In this document: positions 1 through 7,594 of the stretch, one piece after another | How the letters are laid out: every line of letters begins with the position of its first letter | Numbering within the stretch: the first letter of the stretch is position 1 | Assembly: GCA_910577565.1 (NCBI GenBank) | Contig: CAJTNJ010000021.1 | Coordinates: 1 to 12,312 of the forward strand | Length of the DNA: 12,312 bases | Origin: an uncultured Oscillospiraceae bacterium | Lineage (GTDB): Bacteria; Bacillota; Clostridia; Oscillospirales; Ruminococcaceae | Direction of reading: 5' to 3' | Notes under the pieces: generated by a model | What the model was told of the DNA's origin: nothing | The model's database searches: none | Seen by the model: only the letters and a program-made list of their open reading frames with translations | Program-made: the position numbers and the translations under genes

Positions 1-252
1 ACTCTACCATAGGAGGTCTCTTTTTTCTATTGTTCGTTTTTACTGGTCTTGTGCAGTAGTGCGCAAAGTCTTTATAGATCATATTGCCTGGATAGTTAAG
101 TCATAGATTTCGAAAAGGTTGATAAATATAATATACTGATCAAATCCATAATGGCCTAGCATGAAACATTATATACGGTTTTCATAAGCACTTAAGATTT
201 ATAAATGTTACAAACAAATTTTGTTAAATCTGATTTTACATTGCATAAAAAG

Positions 253-281
253 CTGATGCGGTTAATATCAGATATTTTTTT
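253..281 (+). terminator. Weak intrinsic-terminator-like hairpin
   Basis: CTGAT (253-257) can pair with ATCAG (267-271) around a 9-base loop, and a run of seven T residues follows at 275-281. The stem is short and AT-rich, so this could be chance. If real, it would end a plus-strand transcript coming from left of the window and insulate the gene at 393. Confidence 0.25.
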
Positions 282-332
282 GTTTAATGATTCATTTTAC
301 ATTTTTAGCATCTCGAAGCAATTTAGTTTTAT

Positions 333-361
333 TTCACACAATATAATTATAAACATATAAT
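333..361 (+). promoter_or_regulatory. Sigma-A-type promoter of the Cys-rich gene
   Basis: TTCACA (333-338) and TATAAT (356-361) are separated by 17 bases, which is 11 of 12 matches to the sigma-A consensus. A second TATAAT overlaps at 361-366. The expected transcription start is near 368, leaving a leader of about 25 bases before the ATG at 393. CATATAATA at 354-362 also fits the sporulation sigma-K -10 pattern CATAnnnTA, with an AC 16 bases upstream, but in such AT-rich DNA that match is weak. Confidence 0.5.
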
Positions 362-392
362 ATAATACATTAATATATCGAGGTGGGATAAT

Positions 393-803
393 ATGAGTTG
401 TGGATGTAACGGAAATGGTGTTGATGCTACGATTTTTGCAGGGATAGACCTTTGCAGAGAGGGGATTAATATTTGTTGTCAAGGGCTTAATTCGGTACGA
501 AACAACAACGTGAGAAATGGTATAGATGAAATAAGCAATGGAATATGTTTATGTTTGCGAGGAATCAGGAGGATCAGGAGAGTAACTAGTCGGTCTAACA
601 GACGAAACAGTATAATATCTAGAGCACTTAGAAGATGCTGCCAAGAATTGTCCAATATAAGTTTTGGCCGCTGTGAGATAGCAAGAAACAATATAGAGCT
701 GGGCGTTGTAGATGTGAACGAAGCTATTTGTGCTTTCGAACAGTCACTTAATGTAATTGAAGCCGATTTTGAAAACGGGGGGTGCACATGCAATAACTGC
801 TAA
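393..803 (+). CDS. Cysteine-rich, lysine-free repeat protein of unknown function
   Basis: This 136-aa protein is not one I recognise. It has 14 cysteines (residues 3, 5, 21, 28, 29, 52, 54, 82, 83, 94, 113, 131, 133, 136), with CGC near the N-terminus and a CTCNNC end. Asn is abundant, and there are 16 Arg but no Lys, Pro, His, Tyr or Trp. Eleven Arg fall within residues 56-81. A degenerate unit of about 26-30 residues recurs: 17-36 and 43-62 share 8 of 20 positions, and CCQ recurs at 28-30 and 82-84, suggesting amphipathic helices carrying cysteines. There is no signal peptide or clear membrane segment. The start is well supported by GAGGTGGG at 380-387, five bases before the ATG. It is monocistronic and converges on glyS. 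A spore-coat-like or metal-binding structural role is conceivable from composition alone; this is inference. Confidence that it is a real gene is high. Confidence 0.8.
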   Translation: MSCGCNGNGVDATIFAGIDLCREGINICCQGLNSVRNNNVRNGIDEISNGICLCLRGIRRIRRVTSRSNRRNSIISRALRRCCQELSNISFGRCEIARNNIELGVVDVNEAICAFEQSLNVIEADFENGGCTCNNC

Positions 804-862
804 AGCGCTAAAACACTGTCTATATATTTTGCAATTTGTATGAAAATCAAAATTCATAAGCT

Positions 863-2245
863 TTAAAACATTATTTTATTTTCTATGTATGTTTTAAGGT
901 TATTTATAGCTACTCGCTCTTGGTTCATGGTATCTCTATCTCTGATTGTAACGCAACCATCATTTATCGAATCGAAGTCGTATGTTATGCAAAAAGGAGT
1001 TCCTATTTCATCTTGACGGCGATAACGTTTACCAATAGAGCCAGTGTCATCAAAATCGACCATGAATGATTTTGAAAGCTCAATGTAAATTTTCGATGCA
1101 TTCTCACTCAGTTTCTTAGAAAGCGGTAGGACACAAGCTTTAAACGGAGCAAGTGCTGGGTGCAGCCTAAGAACAACACGACTATCATTCTTTGTTTCAT
1201 CAACTACTTCTTCATCATAAGCTTCACACAAAAAAGCCAAAGTAACGCGGTCAGCGCCAAGGGAAGGTTCAATACAATAGGGAATATATTTTTCTCCTGT
1301 TTGCTGATCGAAATATTCAAGCGATTTTGTGCTGTGTTGCTGATGTTTTTTTAAATCAAAATCTGTTCTGTCAGCAATTCCCCACAGCTCACCCCAACCA
1401 AATGGAAACAAAAACTCTATATCGGTGGTGGCGTTTGAGTAGTGAGACAACTCTTCTTTTGAGTGATCACGCAGTTTAATTGAGGTTTCTTTAATTCCAA
1501 GAGACAACAGAAAGCTTTTACACGCATTTTTCCAATATTCAAACCACTCAAGATCAGATCCTGGCTTGCAGAAAAATTCAAGTTCCATCTGTTCAAACTC
1601 TCTCATTCTAAATGTGAAATTTCCAGGAGTTATCTCGTTTCTAAAAGACTTACCGATTTGACCAATGCCAAACGGAATTTTTTTTCTTGTTGTGCGCTGA
1701 ACATTTGCAAAATTAACAAAAATTCCCTGAGCGGTTTCAGGGCGAAGATATAGTTCGCTCTTTGAGTCCTCGGTTACACCTTGGAACGTTTTAAACATAA
1801 GGTTAAAAGAACGTATATCAGTAAAGTTTGTGCTGCCGCAATTTGGACATTTAACACCATTTTGCCTAATAAATTCGAGCATTTTATCGTTGCTCCAACC
1901 GGTAGGATTTTCGCCAGTTTGGTCTTCAATGAGCTGATCAGCACGGTGTCTTGTTTTGCAGTTTTTGCAGTCCATAAGCGGGTCAGAAAAGCCACCAACA
2001 TGACCTGAAGCTACCCAAACACTAGGGTTCATCAAAAGTGCTGAGTCTATGCCGACATTATATTTTGATTGTTGTATGAATTTTTTCCACCAAGCTCTCT
2101 TAACATTATTTTTAAATTCCACACCAAGTGGGCCATAGTCCCAAGTATTTGCAAGACCTCCATATATTTCGCTTCCGGGATATATAAATCCCCTGCCTTT
2201 GCACAAGGAAACAATTTGCTCCATATTTTTTTCGCAATTTTGCAT
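863..2245 (-). CDS. glyS: Glycyl-tRNA synthetase, dimeric single-chain type
   Basis: This is a cytoplasmic class II synthetase that charges tRNA-Gly with glycine using ATP. The 460-aa length is normal for the alpha2 GlyRS (also called glyQS), not the two-gene alpha2beta2 form. The N-terminal GRGFIYPGSEIYGG (17-30) and DYGPLG (36-41) are typical. Two CxxC pairs (93-96, 133-136) lie in the insertion. RPETAQG (168-174) and motif 2 (FRNE at 201-204, REFEQME at 215-221) build the active site, followed by GWGELWGIADRTDFDL (283-298). Motif 3 is GADR (330-333). An anticodon-binding domain spans about 355-460, with RYRRQDEIGTPFC at 408-419. The start at 2245 is fixed by AAGGAG (plus-strand 2254-2259) eight bases upstream; the Met at residue 8 has no such site. 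The leader is short and shows no T-box. The gene has its own promoter and is divergent from recJ. Confidence 0.97.
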   Translation of the reverse strand: MQNCEKNMEQIVSLCKGRGFIYPGSEIYGGLANTWDYGPLGVEFKNNVKRAWWKKFIQQSKYNVGIDSALLMNPSVWVASGHVGGFSDPLMDCKNCKTRHRADQLIEDQTGENPTGWSNDKMLEFIRQNGVKCPNCGSTNFTDIRSFNLMFKTFQGVTEDSKSELYLRPETAQGIFVNFANVQRTTRKKIPFGIGQIGKSFRNEITPGNFTFRMREFEQMELEFFCKPGSDLEWFEYWKNACKSFLLSLGIKETSIKLRDHSKEELSHYSNATTDIEFLFPFGWGELWGIADRTDFDLKKHQQHSTKSLEYFDQQTGEKYIPYCIEPSLGADRVTLAFLCEAYDEEVVDETKNDSRVVLRLHPALAPFKACVLPLSKKLSENASKIYIELSKSFMVDFDDTGSIGKRYRRQDEIGTPFCITYDFDSINDGCVTIRDRDTMNQERVAINNLKTYIENKIMF

Positions 2246-2295
2246 ATTATACGCTCCTTTGTCATTGGATGCATTTTACAATAAAAGTTTTGTTT

Positions 2296-2324
2296 ATTGT
2301 AGCTAATTTTTGTGTTTAAGTCAA
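2296..2324 (-). promoter_or_regulatory. Sigma-A promoter of glyS
   Basis: Read on the minus strand, TTGACT (plus 2319-2324) and TACAAT (plus 2296-2301) are exactly 17 bases apart. The predicted start lies near 2289, giving a leader of about 45 bases that ends in the AAGGAG ribosome site. That leader is too short to hold a T-box, and no AGGGTGG-type antiterminator sequence is visible. Confidence 0.75.
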
Positions 2325-2509
2325 GTAAAAAGAAAGAATTATAGGAAGTGCTAAATAATGAGAATTTAAAATATAATAGCAAAAATATTTGTTCATGCTC
2401 TTAATAAATTTACTTTAGCTAAGTTCTTAAAAACCTCACTTAAATCTGATTTTTATTTATTATTTTATTTAATTTTCTCTGTTGGACAATCCCATCAATT
2501 TTAGAGAAC
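2325..2509. other. AT-rich divergent spacer between glyS and recJ promoters
   Basis: This is the central part of the 344-base divergent intergenic region. I see no reading frame with a ribosome site, no riboswitch-like motif and no convincing hairpin. It appears to be plain spacer between two opposed promoters. Confidence 0.4.
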
Positions 2510-2538
2510 TTGCAAATCTGGTTGCATTAAAGTATAAT
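2510..2538 (+). promoter_or_regulatory. Probable sigma-A promoter of recJ
   Basis: TTGCAA (2510-2515) and TATAAT (2533-2538) are separated by 17 bases. A second TATAAT at 2547-2552 pairs only with TTGCAT (2522-2527) at a long 19-base spacing. The predicted start near 2545 leaves about 45 bases before the recJ ATG. Confidence 0.5.
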
Positions 2539-2589
2539 TTAAATTGTATAATTTTGACGATAAAAGATTTTAATTTAGGGGATGTATAA

Positions 2590-4617
2590 ATGAGTTTAAC
2601 CCGCTGGGTTCTAAAAAAAGAAAATTTAGAAAGAACAAAACAACTAAAAGAAGAACACAATATGAGCGATTTGCTTGCAAGAATTTTATCTGCACGTGGC
2701 TTTACCGATTCACAACTTGATAATATGTTTTCAGGCAACGTTATAGAAGATCCGTTTAAACTAAAAGATATGCAAAAGGCAGTAGATCGTATTAAAACTG
2801 CAATAGAAAATCAACAAAAAATTGCCATATATGGCGATTATGATTGCGATGGTGTTTGCTCTTGTGCTATGTTATATACATATCTGATTTCAATAGGCGC
2901 TGATGTTATATGCTATATCCCTGAACGAAATGAAGGCTATGGGCTTTCCTTAAAAGGAATTGACTCGCTAAGAGAACAAAATGTTGATTTAATCATAACT
3001 GTTGACAACGGTATAGTTGCAATCGATGAGGCTCTTTATATTTCAAATTGCAACATAGATCTTATAGTAACCGACCACCATAAAGTTTCAGATCTACTTC
3101 CAAAAGCGGTTGCTGTTGTAAATCCTAAGAGATTTGACGATGAAAGCCAATTTAAAGATATTTGCGGTGCTGTGGTTGTATTAAAACTAATTGCTGCGCT
3201 TGAAGATGGCGATTATGACACTGTTTTTGACTATGCAGGTGACCTTGCTGCTATTGCAACAATAGGTGATCTTATGCCGATTGTGAGCGAAAACCGCACT
3301 ATCGTAGCAAGAGGTCTTAGACTTCTTAATTTCACTGAAAACTATGGTCTTCACTCTTTAATTAATATGATTTCCTCCGACCATAATATATCGTCTTTGT
3401 CAGTTAGTTTTGGAATATGTCCGCGAATTAACGCTGCTGGCCGATTTAATGATGCAAAGACCGCTTTTGAACTTTTAATATGCGAAGATGAGGAAAAAGC
3501 ACAAGAGCTTGCTGAAAAATTATGCGAATATAACATAAAGCGCAAAGAGGTTGAAGCTGCTATTACAGATGATGTGCAAGCTTATCTTGCAGCTAACCCA
3601 AAAGAACTTTACAACCCTGTGCTGGTTGTGTTTAACGAAAACTGGATGCATGGGGTTATTGGAATAATTGCCGGACGCCTTATGGAATACTATAACAAGC
3701 CCGTTGTGGTAATTTCAATTGATGGTGACGTAGCAGTTGGTTCTGCGCGCTCTTTTAAGGGATTTTCTATGTACAATGCGTTAAAATATTGTTGTGACTG
3801 CTTTATAAAATGGGGTGGCCACGAACTCGCAGGTGGTGTAACGTTAAATAAAAACAAAATAGAAGATTTCAAAAAAAAGATTAATGAATATGCTTTAAAA
3901 AACAGACCAAGCTATCGCGAAAAAGAAATTGATTTAGTAGTGGACCCTAACGAATTAAGCATAGATTTGGTGAAAGATCTTGAAAAACTAGCTCCATTTG
4001 GCAACTCAAACAGGCAACCTTTGTTTATGATTCCAAATTTGAAACTTTTGGAAATTATCCCGCTTTCTGAAAATAAACACATTCGCTTAAAATTTATGAC
4101 CAAATCAGGTACAATTTATGCCATCTATTTTCAAATGCCACCTTCTCATTTTTATTACAAAATCGGCAATCTATTTAATGTTTTAGTTAATATAGACGTT
4201 AACATATATAGAGACAGAGAAAATATAAACTATAAAATTGTTGACATAAGACCCGCTAAAATGAAACAATCCAATATGCTTGCATCATCTTTTGAATTTG
4301 ACAGGCTTGTTCAACAAAACAAAATTTCCTCAGCTGTCAAAAAACTCATATCCCCTTCTCGAAATGAATTTTTAGCTGTATATAAACTTATAAAACAATT
4401 AAAAACCTTTTATGGAGATAGCTATAAATTATATACATTAATATATAAAAGCTCAATAAATTATTGTAAACTATGTGTAATATTAGACGTTTTATCAACT
4501 GAAGGTTTAATAAAATTTACACCAAAAGGGATATCATATATAAATAATCCTCCTAAAGTAGACTTAAAATCAAACCCACTTATAAAAAGGCTTGAAGAAA
4601 ATATAGCTTTAAAATAA
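2590..4617 (+). CDS. recJ: Single-stranded-DNA-specific 5'-3' exonuclease RecJ
   Basis: RecJ degrades single-stranded DNA 5' to 3' in recombinational repair, mismatch repair and base-excision repair, using Mn2+/Mg2+. The 675-aa protein has the DHH phosphoesterase core with DYDCDG (83-88; the family usually has DYDADG), VDNG (138-141), TDHH (161-164) and the NAAGR motif (281-285). The DHHA1 domain covers about 345-440, with HGVIGIIAGR (354-363) and GGHELAGG (409-416). An OB-like domain follows (LAPFG at 467-471), then a C-terminal region of about 115 residues as in longer Firmicutes RecJ proteins. The OB entry GNSNRQPLF departs from the common GxGNPxPxF. All catalytic acidic and His residues appear present. 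The start is supported by AGGGG at 2577-2581, eight bases upstream. In many Firmicutes recJ is followed by apt and rel; here 559 bases separate it from rel and apt is missing. Confidence 0.96.
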   Translation: MSLTRWVLKKENLERTKQLKEEHNMSDLLARILSARGFTDSQLDNMFSGNVIEDPFKLKDMQKAVDRIKTAIENQQKIAIYGDYDCDGVCSCAMLYTYLISIGADVICYIPERNEGYGLSLKGIDSLREQNVDLIITVDNGIVAIDEALYISNCNIDLIVTDHHKVSDLLPKAVAVVNPKRFDDESQFKDICGAVVVLKLIAALEDGDYDTVFDYAGDLAAIATIGDLMPIVSENRTIVARGLRLLNFTENYGLHSLINMISSDHNISSLSVSFGICPRINAAGRFNDAKTAFELLICEDEEKAQELAEKLCEYNIKRKEVEAAITDDVQAYLAANPKELYNPVLVVFNENWMHGVIGIIAGRLMEYYNKPVVVISIDGDVAVGSARSFKGFSMYNALKYCCDCFIKWGGHELAGGVTLNKNKIEDFKKKINEYALKNRPSYREKEIDLVVDPNELSIDLVKDLEKLAPFGNSNRQPLFMIPNLKLLEIIPLSENKHIRLKFMTKSGTIYAIYFQMPPSHFYYKIGNLFNVLVNIDVNIYRDRENINYKIVDIRPAKMKQSNMLASSFEFDRLVQQNKISSAVKKLISPSRNEFLAVYKLIKQLKTFYGDSYKLYTLIYKSSINYCKLCVILDVLSTEGLIKFTPKGISYINNPPKVDLKSNPLIKRLEENIALK

Positions 4618-5008
4618 GCTAGAAAAATTAAACACATAAACAACGAAGCATTAACAGAAGATATAATATAAAAAAGAAATAAAAGCATGAATTGCAGAAA
4701 GTGCTAACTCTGGTTTGAGACAATGTATATCTAACCATTGCAAAAAACTAAATGTTTTTTAGAAATATTAACATTGAAAAAGTTGTCTTTAACATTTTTG
4801 CTCTTGTTAATCATATTTATTCTTTTATTCAAGTTTGGTTTTTCCACAGCATAAAGGAAAGTGTCAACTAAATGTTATAAGAACATGGAAGAATAGGTGC
4901 TTATACTCATCAAAACTTCCAGATAGCAAAAAATGACTTTTATATTCATTTATGGCAGCATATTTATAAATTTTCTTACCTTTACAAATAAAAATATAAA
5001 AACTAGAA

Positions 5009-5034
5009 AAATCAAGCGGGAAATAGCTTGATTT
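5009..5034. terminator. Perfect 9-bp inverted repeat, terminator-like
   Basis: AAATCAAGC (5009-5017) and GCTTGATTT (5026-5034) are perfect complements around an 8-base loop, GGGAAATA. On the plus strand, T-rich sequence follows but is interrupted (CAGTTTAAATTT). On the minus strand a better uninterrupted T run follows directly. No minus-strand gene ends nearby, so it may be a late recJ terminator, a leader element of rel, or a remnant of a lost gene's terminator. Confidence 0.4.
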
Positions 5035-5114
5035 CAGTTTAAATTTAAATGTTTTTTGCTATTTAACTCCTTTTAATATGCTATGAAAAATTCTTTAACA
5101 GTCTAAAAAATAAT

Positions 5115-5145
5115 TTGCTTAATTTGAACTACATTTTCCTATAAT
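5115..5145 (+). promoter_or_regulatory. Possible rel promoter
   Basis: TATAAT at 5140-5145 is a perfect -10 box. The best -35 candidate, TTGCTT (5115-5120), is 19 bases away, which is long; TTGAAC at 5124-5129 is too close to serve. The predicted start near 5152 would leave a short leader before GAGGG (5166-5170) and the ATG at 5177. Confidence 0.35.
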
Positions 5146-5176
5146 TTGTTCACTTTCTAAAAAGCGAGGGTAAGTT

Positions 5177-7357
5177 ATGTCAGTTGGAGTAGAAGATTTA
5201 GAGAGGGCTGTAAAAAACGCAGACCACAAATATGACATAGAGCTCATAAAAAAAGCATATACATTTGCAAAAGAGTCGCACAACGGACAGCTGCGCCTTT
5301 CAGGCGAACCATATTTTACCCACCCAATAAACGTCGCCCTTATACTTATCGATCTTGGCATGGATACCGACTCAATAGTTGCGGGGTTGCTTCATGATGT
5401 TGTGGAAGATACCGAGGTTTCAAAGGAAGACATAGTTTCAACTTTTGGTGAAGATGTCGGGCTGCTTGTTGACGGGGTAACAAAACTTGGTCAAGTGCCT
5501 CTTTATAGCCGCGAAGAACAACAGGCTGAGAACATAAGGAAAATGTTACTTGCTATGTCTAAAGATATTAGAGTTATAATTATAAAATTAGCAGACAGAC
5601 TGCACAATATGCGCACAGCTGAATCTTGGCCAGAACAGAAGATACGCGATAAATCGCTCGAGACAATGGAAATTTATGCGCCTCTTGCTCATCGACTTGG
5701 TATCCGTGCCGTAAAAGAAGAACTTGAAGATATTGCGCTTAGATACCTCGATCCTATAGCATATAATGAAATAACTCAAGTTGTAAAAAAAAGAGAGCTT
5801 AATGACGCTAATTATATTGAATATATTAAAGAAAAAATATACTTTAGAATCAAAGAACTGGGATTAAACTTTAAAATAGACGGGCGCATTAAAAGTCATT
5901 ATGGAATATACCGCAAAGTATATATGAACGGAAAGGACTGGGAAGAAGTCTTTGACATTTATGCTATAAGAATCATAGTGGATAGCATCATTGAATGCTA
6001 TAATATTCTCGGTGCTATGCACGATCTTTTCACACCTATCCCAAACAGATTCAAAGACTATATTTCAATGCCAAAACCTAATATGTATCAAAGCTTACAT
6101 ACAACGGTTATTGGTTCTGAGGGCATTCCGTTTGAAATTCAAATAAGAACGTGGGATATGCACTACACAGCTGAATATGGAATAGCAGCTCACTGGAAAT
6201 ATAAGGAAGGAGTAAAAGGCAAAGATAGTTTAGAAGAAAGACTTGCTTGGATTCGCCGCATTATTGAAGCCCAGCAGGAGTCTGAATCGGCTGAGGATTT
6301 GATGCAGTCTATAAAAACAGACATTGGTTCTGAAGAAGTATTTGTTTTTACACCAAATGGAGATGTAAAAACTTTGCCACTTGGCAGTACGGTAATCGAC
6401 TTTGCATATGCAATTCACTCTGAGGTTGGCAATCGAATGATAGGTGCAAAGATAGACGGCAGAATCGCCCCAATTGAAACAAAAATTGAAACCGGTCAGG
6501 TTATAGAAATTATAAGAACCAAATCCGAAAATCATGGTCCATCGAGACACTGGATTAAAGCAGTAAAAACTAGCGAAGCTAGAAACAAGATTAGGTCTTG
6601 GTTTAAAAAGGAAAAAAGAGACGAAAACATTCAAGAAGGCCTTGCGGAAATAGAACGGGAATTTAGCAGAAATAATATAAAGCTATCCGAAGATGAAATG
6701 AAGGAGTTTATCGAAAAGATTGTAAAACGTCATCATTTCAATAGCGTTGATGACTTCTATGCTGCTATTGGTTATGGTGGCATAACTCTATCGAAAATAA
6801 TGCCTGGAATTAAAGATGATTATTCCAAGCTTTTTAAAAATAACACAACGCTGCAAAAAGAACCTAAAAACGAGAAAAAAATTGTTCCATCGTGCGGTAT
6901 TGTCGTTGAGGGGATAGACCAATGTTTGGTGAAATTTGCAAAATGCTGCAACCCGCTTCCGGGAGACAGCATCATAGGGTTTATAACAAGAGGACGTGGT
7001 GTATCCGTTCACAAATCAAGCTGCAATAATGTTATTATAGCAAAAAACGATACTGAGAATCTAGATCGTTTGATTGCGGTACGCTGGGAAAATTCATCAA
7101 CCAAAAATTACCGTTCATCTATTGATATAATCACAAATAATCGCCCCGGAATTATTGCCGACATTACAGTGGCTTTATCTGTTCTTAAAGTTCCAATACA
7201 CGAATTCAATGCAAGAATCTTAAAAAATGGTAATGGAATTATAACGACATCAATCGAAATTGCAAGTGTGGAACAGCTCCAAAATACTATGCACAAGCTC
7301 ACCAAGATAGAGGGTATAATATCTGTTGATCGATCGGGAATGTCTAAAAAAATATAA
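5177..7357 (+). CDS. rel: Bifunctional (p)ppGpp synthetase/hydrolase Rel
   Basis: Rel makes (p)ppGpp from ATP and GTP/GDP on stalled ribosomes and also hydrolyses it, controlling the stringent response. The 726-aa length is standard. The N-terminal HD hydrolase domain is intact, with THP (48-50) and HDVVED (73-78). The synthetase domain has RFKD (291-294), NMYQSLHT (302-309) and EIQIRT (320-325). RFKD is the RxKD signature of bifunctional Rel/SpoT enzymes rather than the ExDD of synthetase-only RelA. A TGS domain spans about 386-448 (VFVFTPNGDVKTLP), followed by a helical region. A zinc-finger domain has CC at 590-591, H612 and C616, and a C-terminal ACT domain covers about 647-722 (NNRPGIIADIT). 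The start is supported by GAGGG six bases upstream. Many published annotations would call it relA. The dtd gene that often follows is absent; the MBL hydrolase gene comes 237 bases later. Confidence 0.97.
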   Translation: MSVGVEDLERAVKNADHKYDIELIKKAYTFAKESHNGQLRLSGEPYFTHPINVALILIDLGMDTDSIVAGLLHDVVEDTEVSKEDIVSTFGEDVGLLVDGVTKLGQVPLYSREEQQAENIRKMLLAMSKDIRVIIIKLADRLHNMRTAESWPEQKIRDKSLETMEIYAPLAHRLGIRAVKEELEDIALRYLDPIAYNEITQVVKKRELNDANYIEYIKEKIYFRIKELGLNFKIDGRIKSHYGIYRKVYMNGKDWEEVFDIYAIRIIVDSIIECYNILGAMHDLFTPIPNRFKDYISMPKPNMYQSLHTTVIGSEGIPFEIQIRTWDMHYTAEYGIAAHWKYKEGVKGKDSLEERLAWIRRIIEAQQESESAEDLMQSIKTDIGSEEVFVFTPNGDVKTLPLGSTVIDFAYAIHSEVGNRMIGAKIDGRIAPIETKIETGQVIEIIRTKSENHGPSRHWIKAVKTSEARNKIRSWFKKEKRDENIQEGLAEIEREFSRNNIKLSEDEMKEFIEKIVKRHHFNSVDDFYAAIGYGGITLSKIMPGIKDDYSKLFKNNTTLQKEPKNEKKIVPSCGIVVEGIDQCLVKFAKCCNPLPGDSIIGFITRGRGVSVHKSSCNNVIIAKNDTENLDRLIAVRWENSSTKNYRSSIDIITNNRPGIIADITVALSVLKVPIHEFNARILKNGNGIITTSIEIASVEQLQNTMHKLTKIEGIISVDRSGMSKKI

Positions 7358-7594
7358 TATGATAATATCAAACAGCAAGCAAACTATATTGATTTATTCT
7401 ACAAAATTACCTAATACAAGTTTAATCCGTTATCAATATTTTTGATGATTTATGCAATAAATTTTGTAAATTTATATTGTGCTTTACAAATTGTGACTAA
7501 TATTAACACTATGAAACGTTAAATTTATTTTTAACAAACTCATTTTTAAGTTAAATTGCGACAGCTATTTATACATTAGAAAAAGGAGGAAATA

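Larger units (their letters stand above)
1..392. other. Left-edge region without a confident gene
   Basis: No family is recognisable here. On the minus strand a frame is open from a stop near 108 to the left edge. It contains an ATG at 82-80 (first residues MIYKDFAHYC, later basic, ending RKKRPPMVE), so it could be the start of a gene running off the window. Only a weak AGG precedes that ATG. The complementary plus-strand frame (same codon phase) is also open from base 2 to a TAG at 104-106, so the coding strand cannot be decided. The rest of the stretch is AT-rich; it holds a weak terminator-like hairpin near 253-281 and the promoter of the next gene. Confidence 0.3.
4618..5176. other. 559-bp gap between recJ and rel; no gene seen
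   Basis: This is the position where apt (adenine phosphoribosyltransferase, about 510-520 bp) sits in many Firmicutes. I looked for the PRPP-binding loop (VDDxLATGGT) and the PGIxFxDIT region and found neither, and every frame is interrupted often. One clear inverted repeat lies at 5009-5034, and a possible rel promoter lies at 5115-5145. AAGGAAAG near 4855-4862 resembles a ribosome site but leads only to stops. No recognisable RNA was found. Confidence 0.4.

Noticed and set aside
335..362. Sigma-K-type sporulation promoter for the Cys-rich gene
   Set aside because: AC-N16-CATATAATA fits loosely, but the sigma-A boxes at nearly the same position fit better and the area is AT-rich enough for chance matches.
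379..386. TCGAGGTG shared with the 3' end of tRNA-Pro (12121-12128), as an integration-site repeat
   Set aside because: Only 8 bases match, there is no integrase or element boundary, and the sequence is explained by the ribosome binding site.
479..793. 104-aa minus-strand frame opposite the Cys-rich gene
   Set aside because: It has no ribosome site, ends inside the real gene, and looks like an antisense shadow; the plus-strand gene has a strong promoter and ribosome site.
839..858. Hairpin TATGAA/TTCATA between the Cys-rich gene and glyS as a bidirectional terminator
   Set aside because: It is a six-pair AT-rich stem with no proper T run; too weak to call.
2246..2589. T-box riboswitch upstream of glyS
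   Set aside because: The leader from the consensus promoter is only about 45 bases and contains no AGGGTGG-type T-box sequence.
6230..6634. 134-aa minus-strand frame inside rel
   Set aside because: It lies wholly within the TGS-coding part of an intact rel and has no start signals.
7432..7446. ATCAA-N5-TTGAT as an FNR/Crp-type site after rel
   Set aside because: The half-sites are in the wrong order and spacing for FNR (TTGAT-N4-ATCAA), and it is AT-rich chance.
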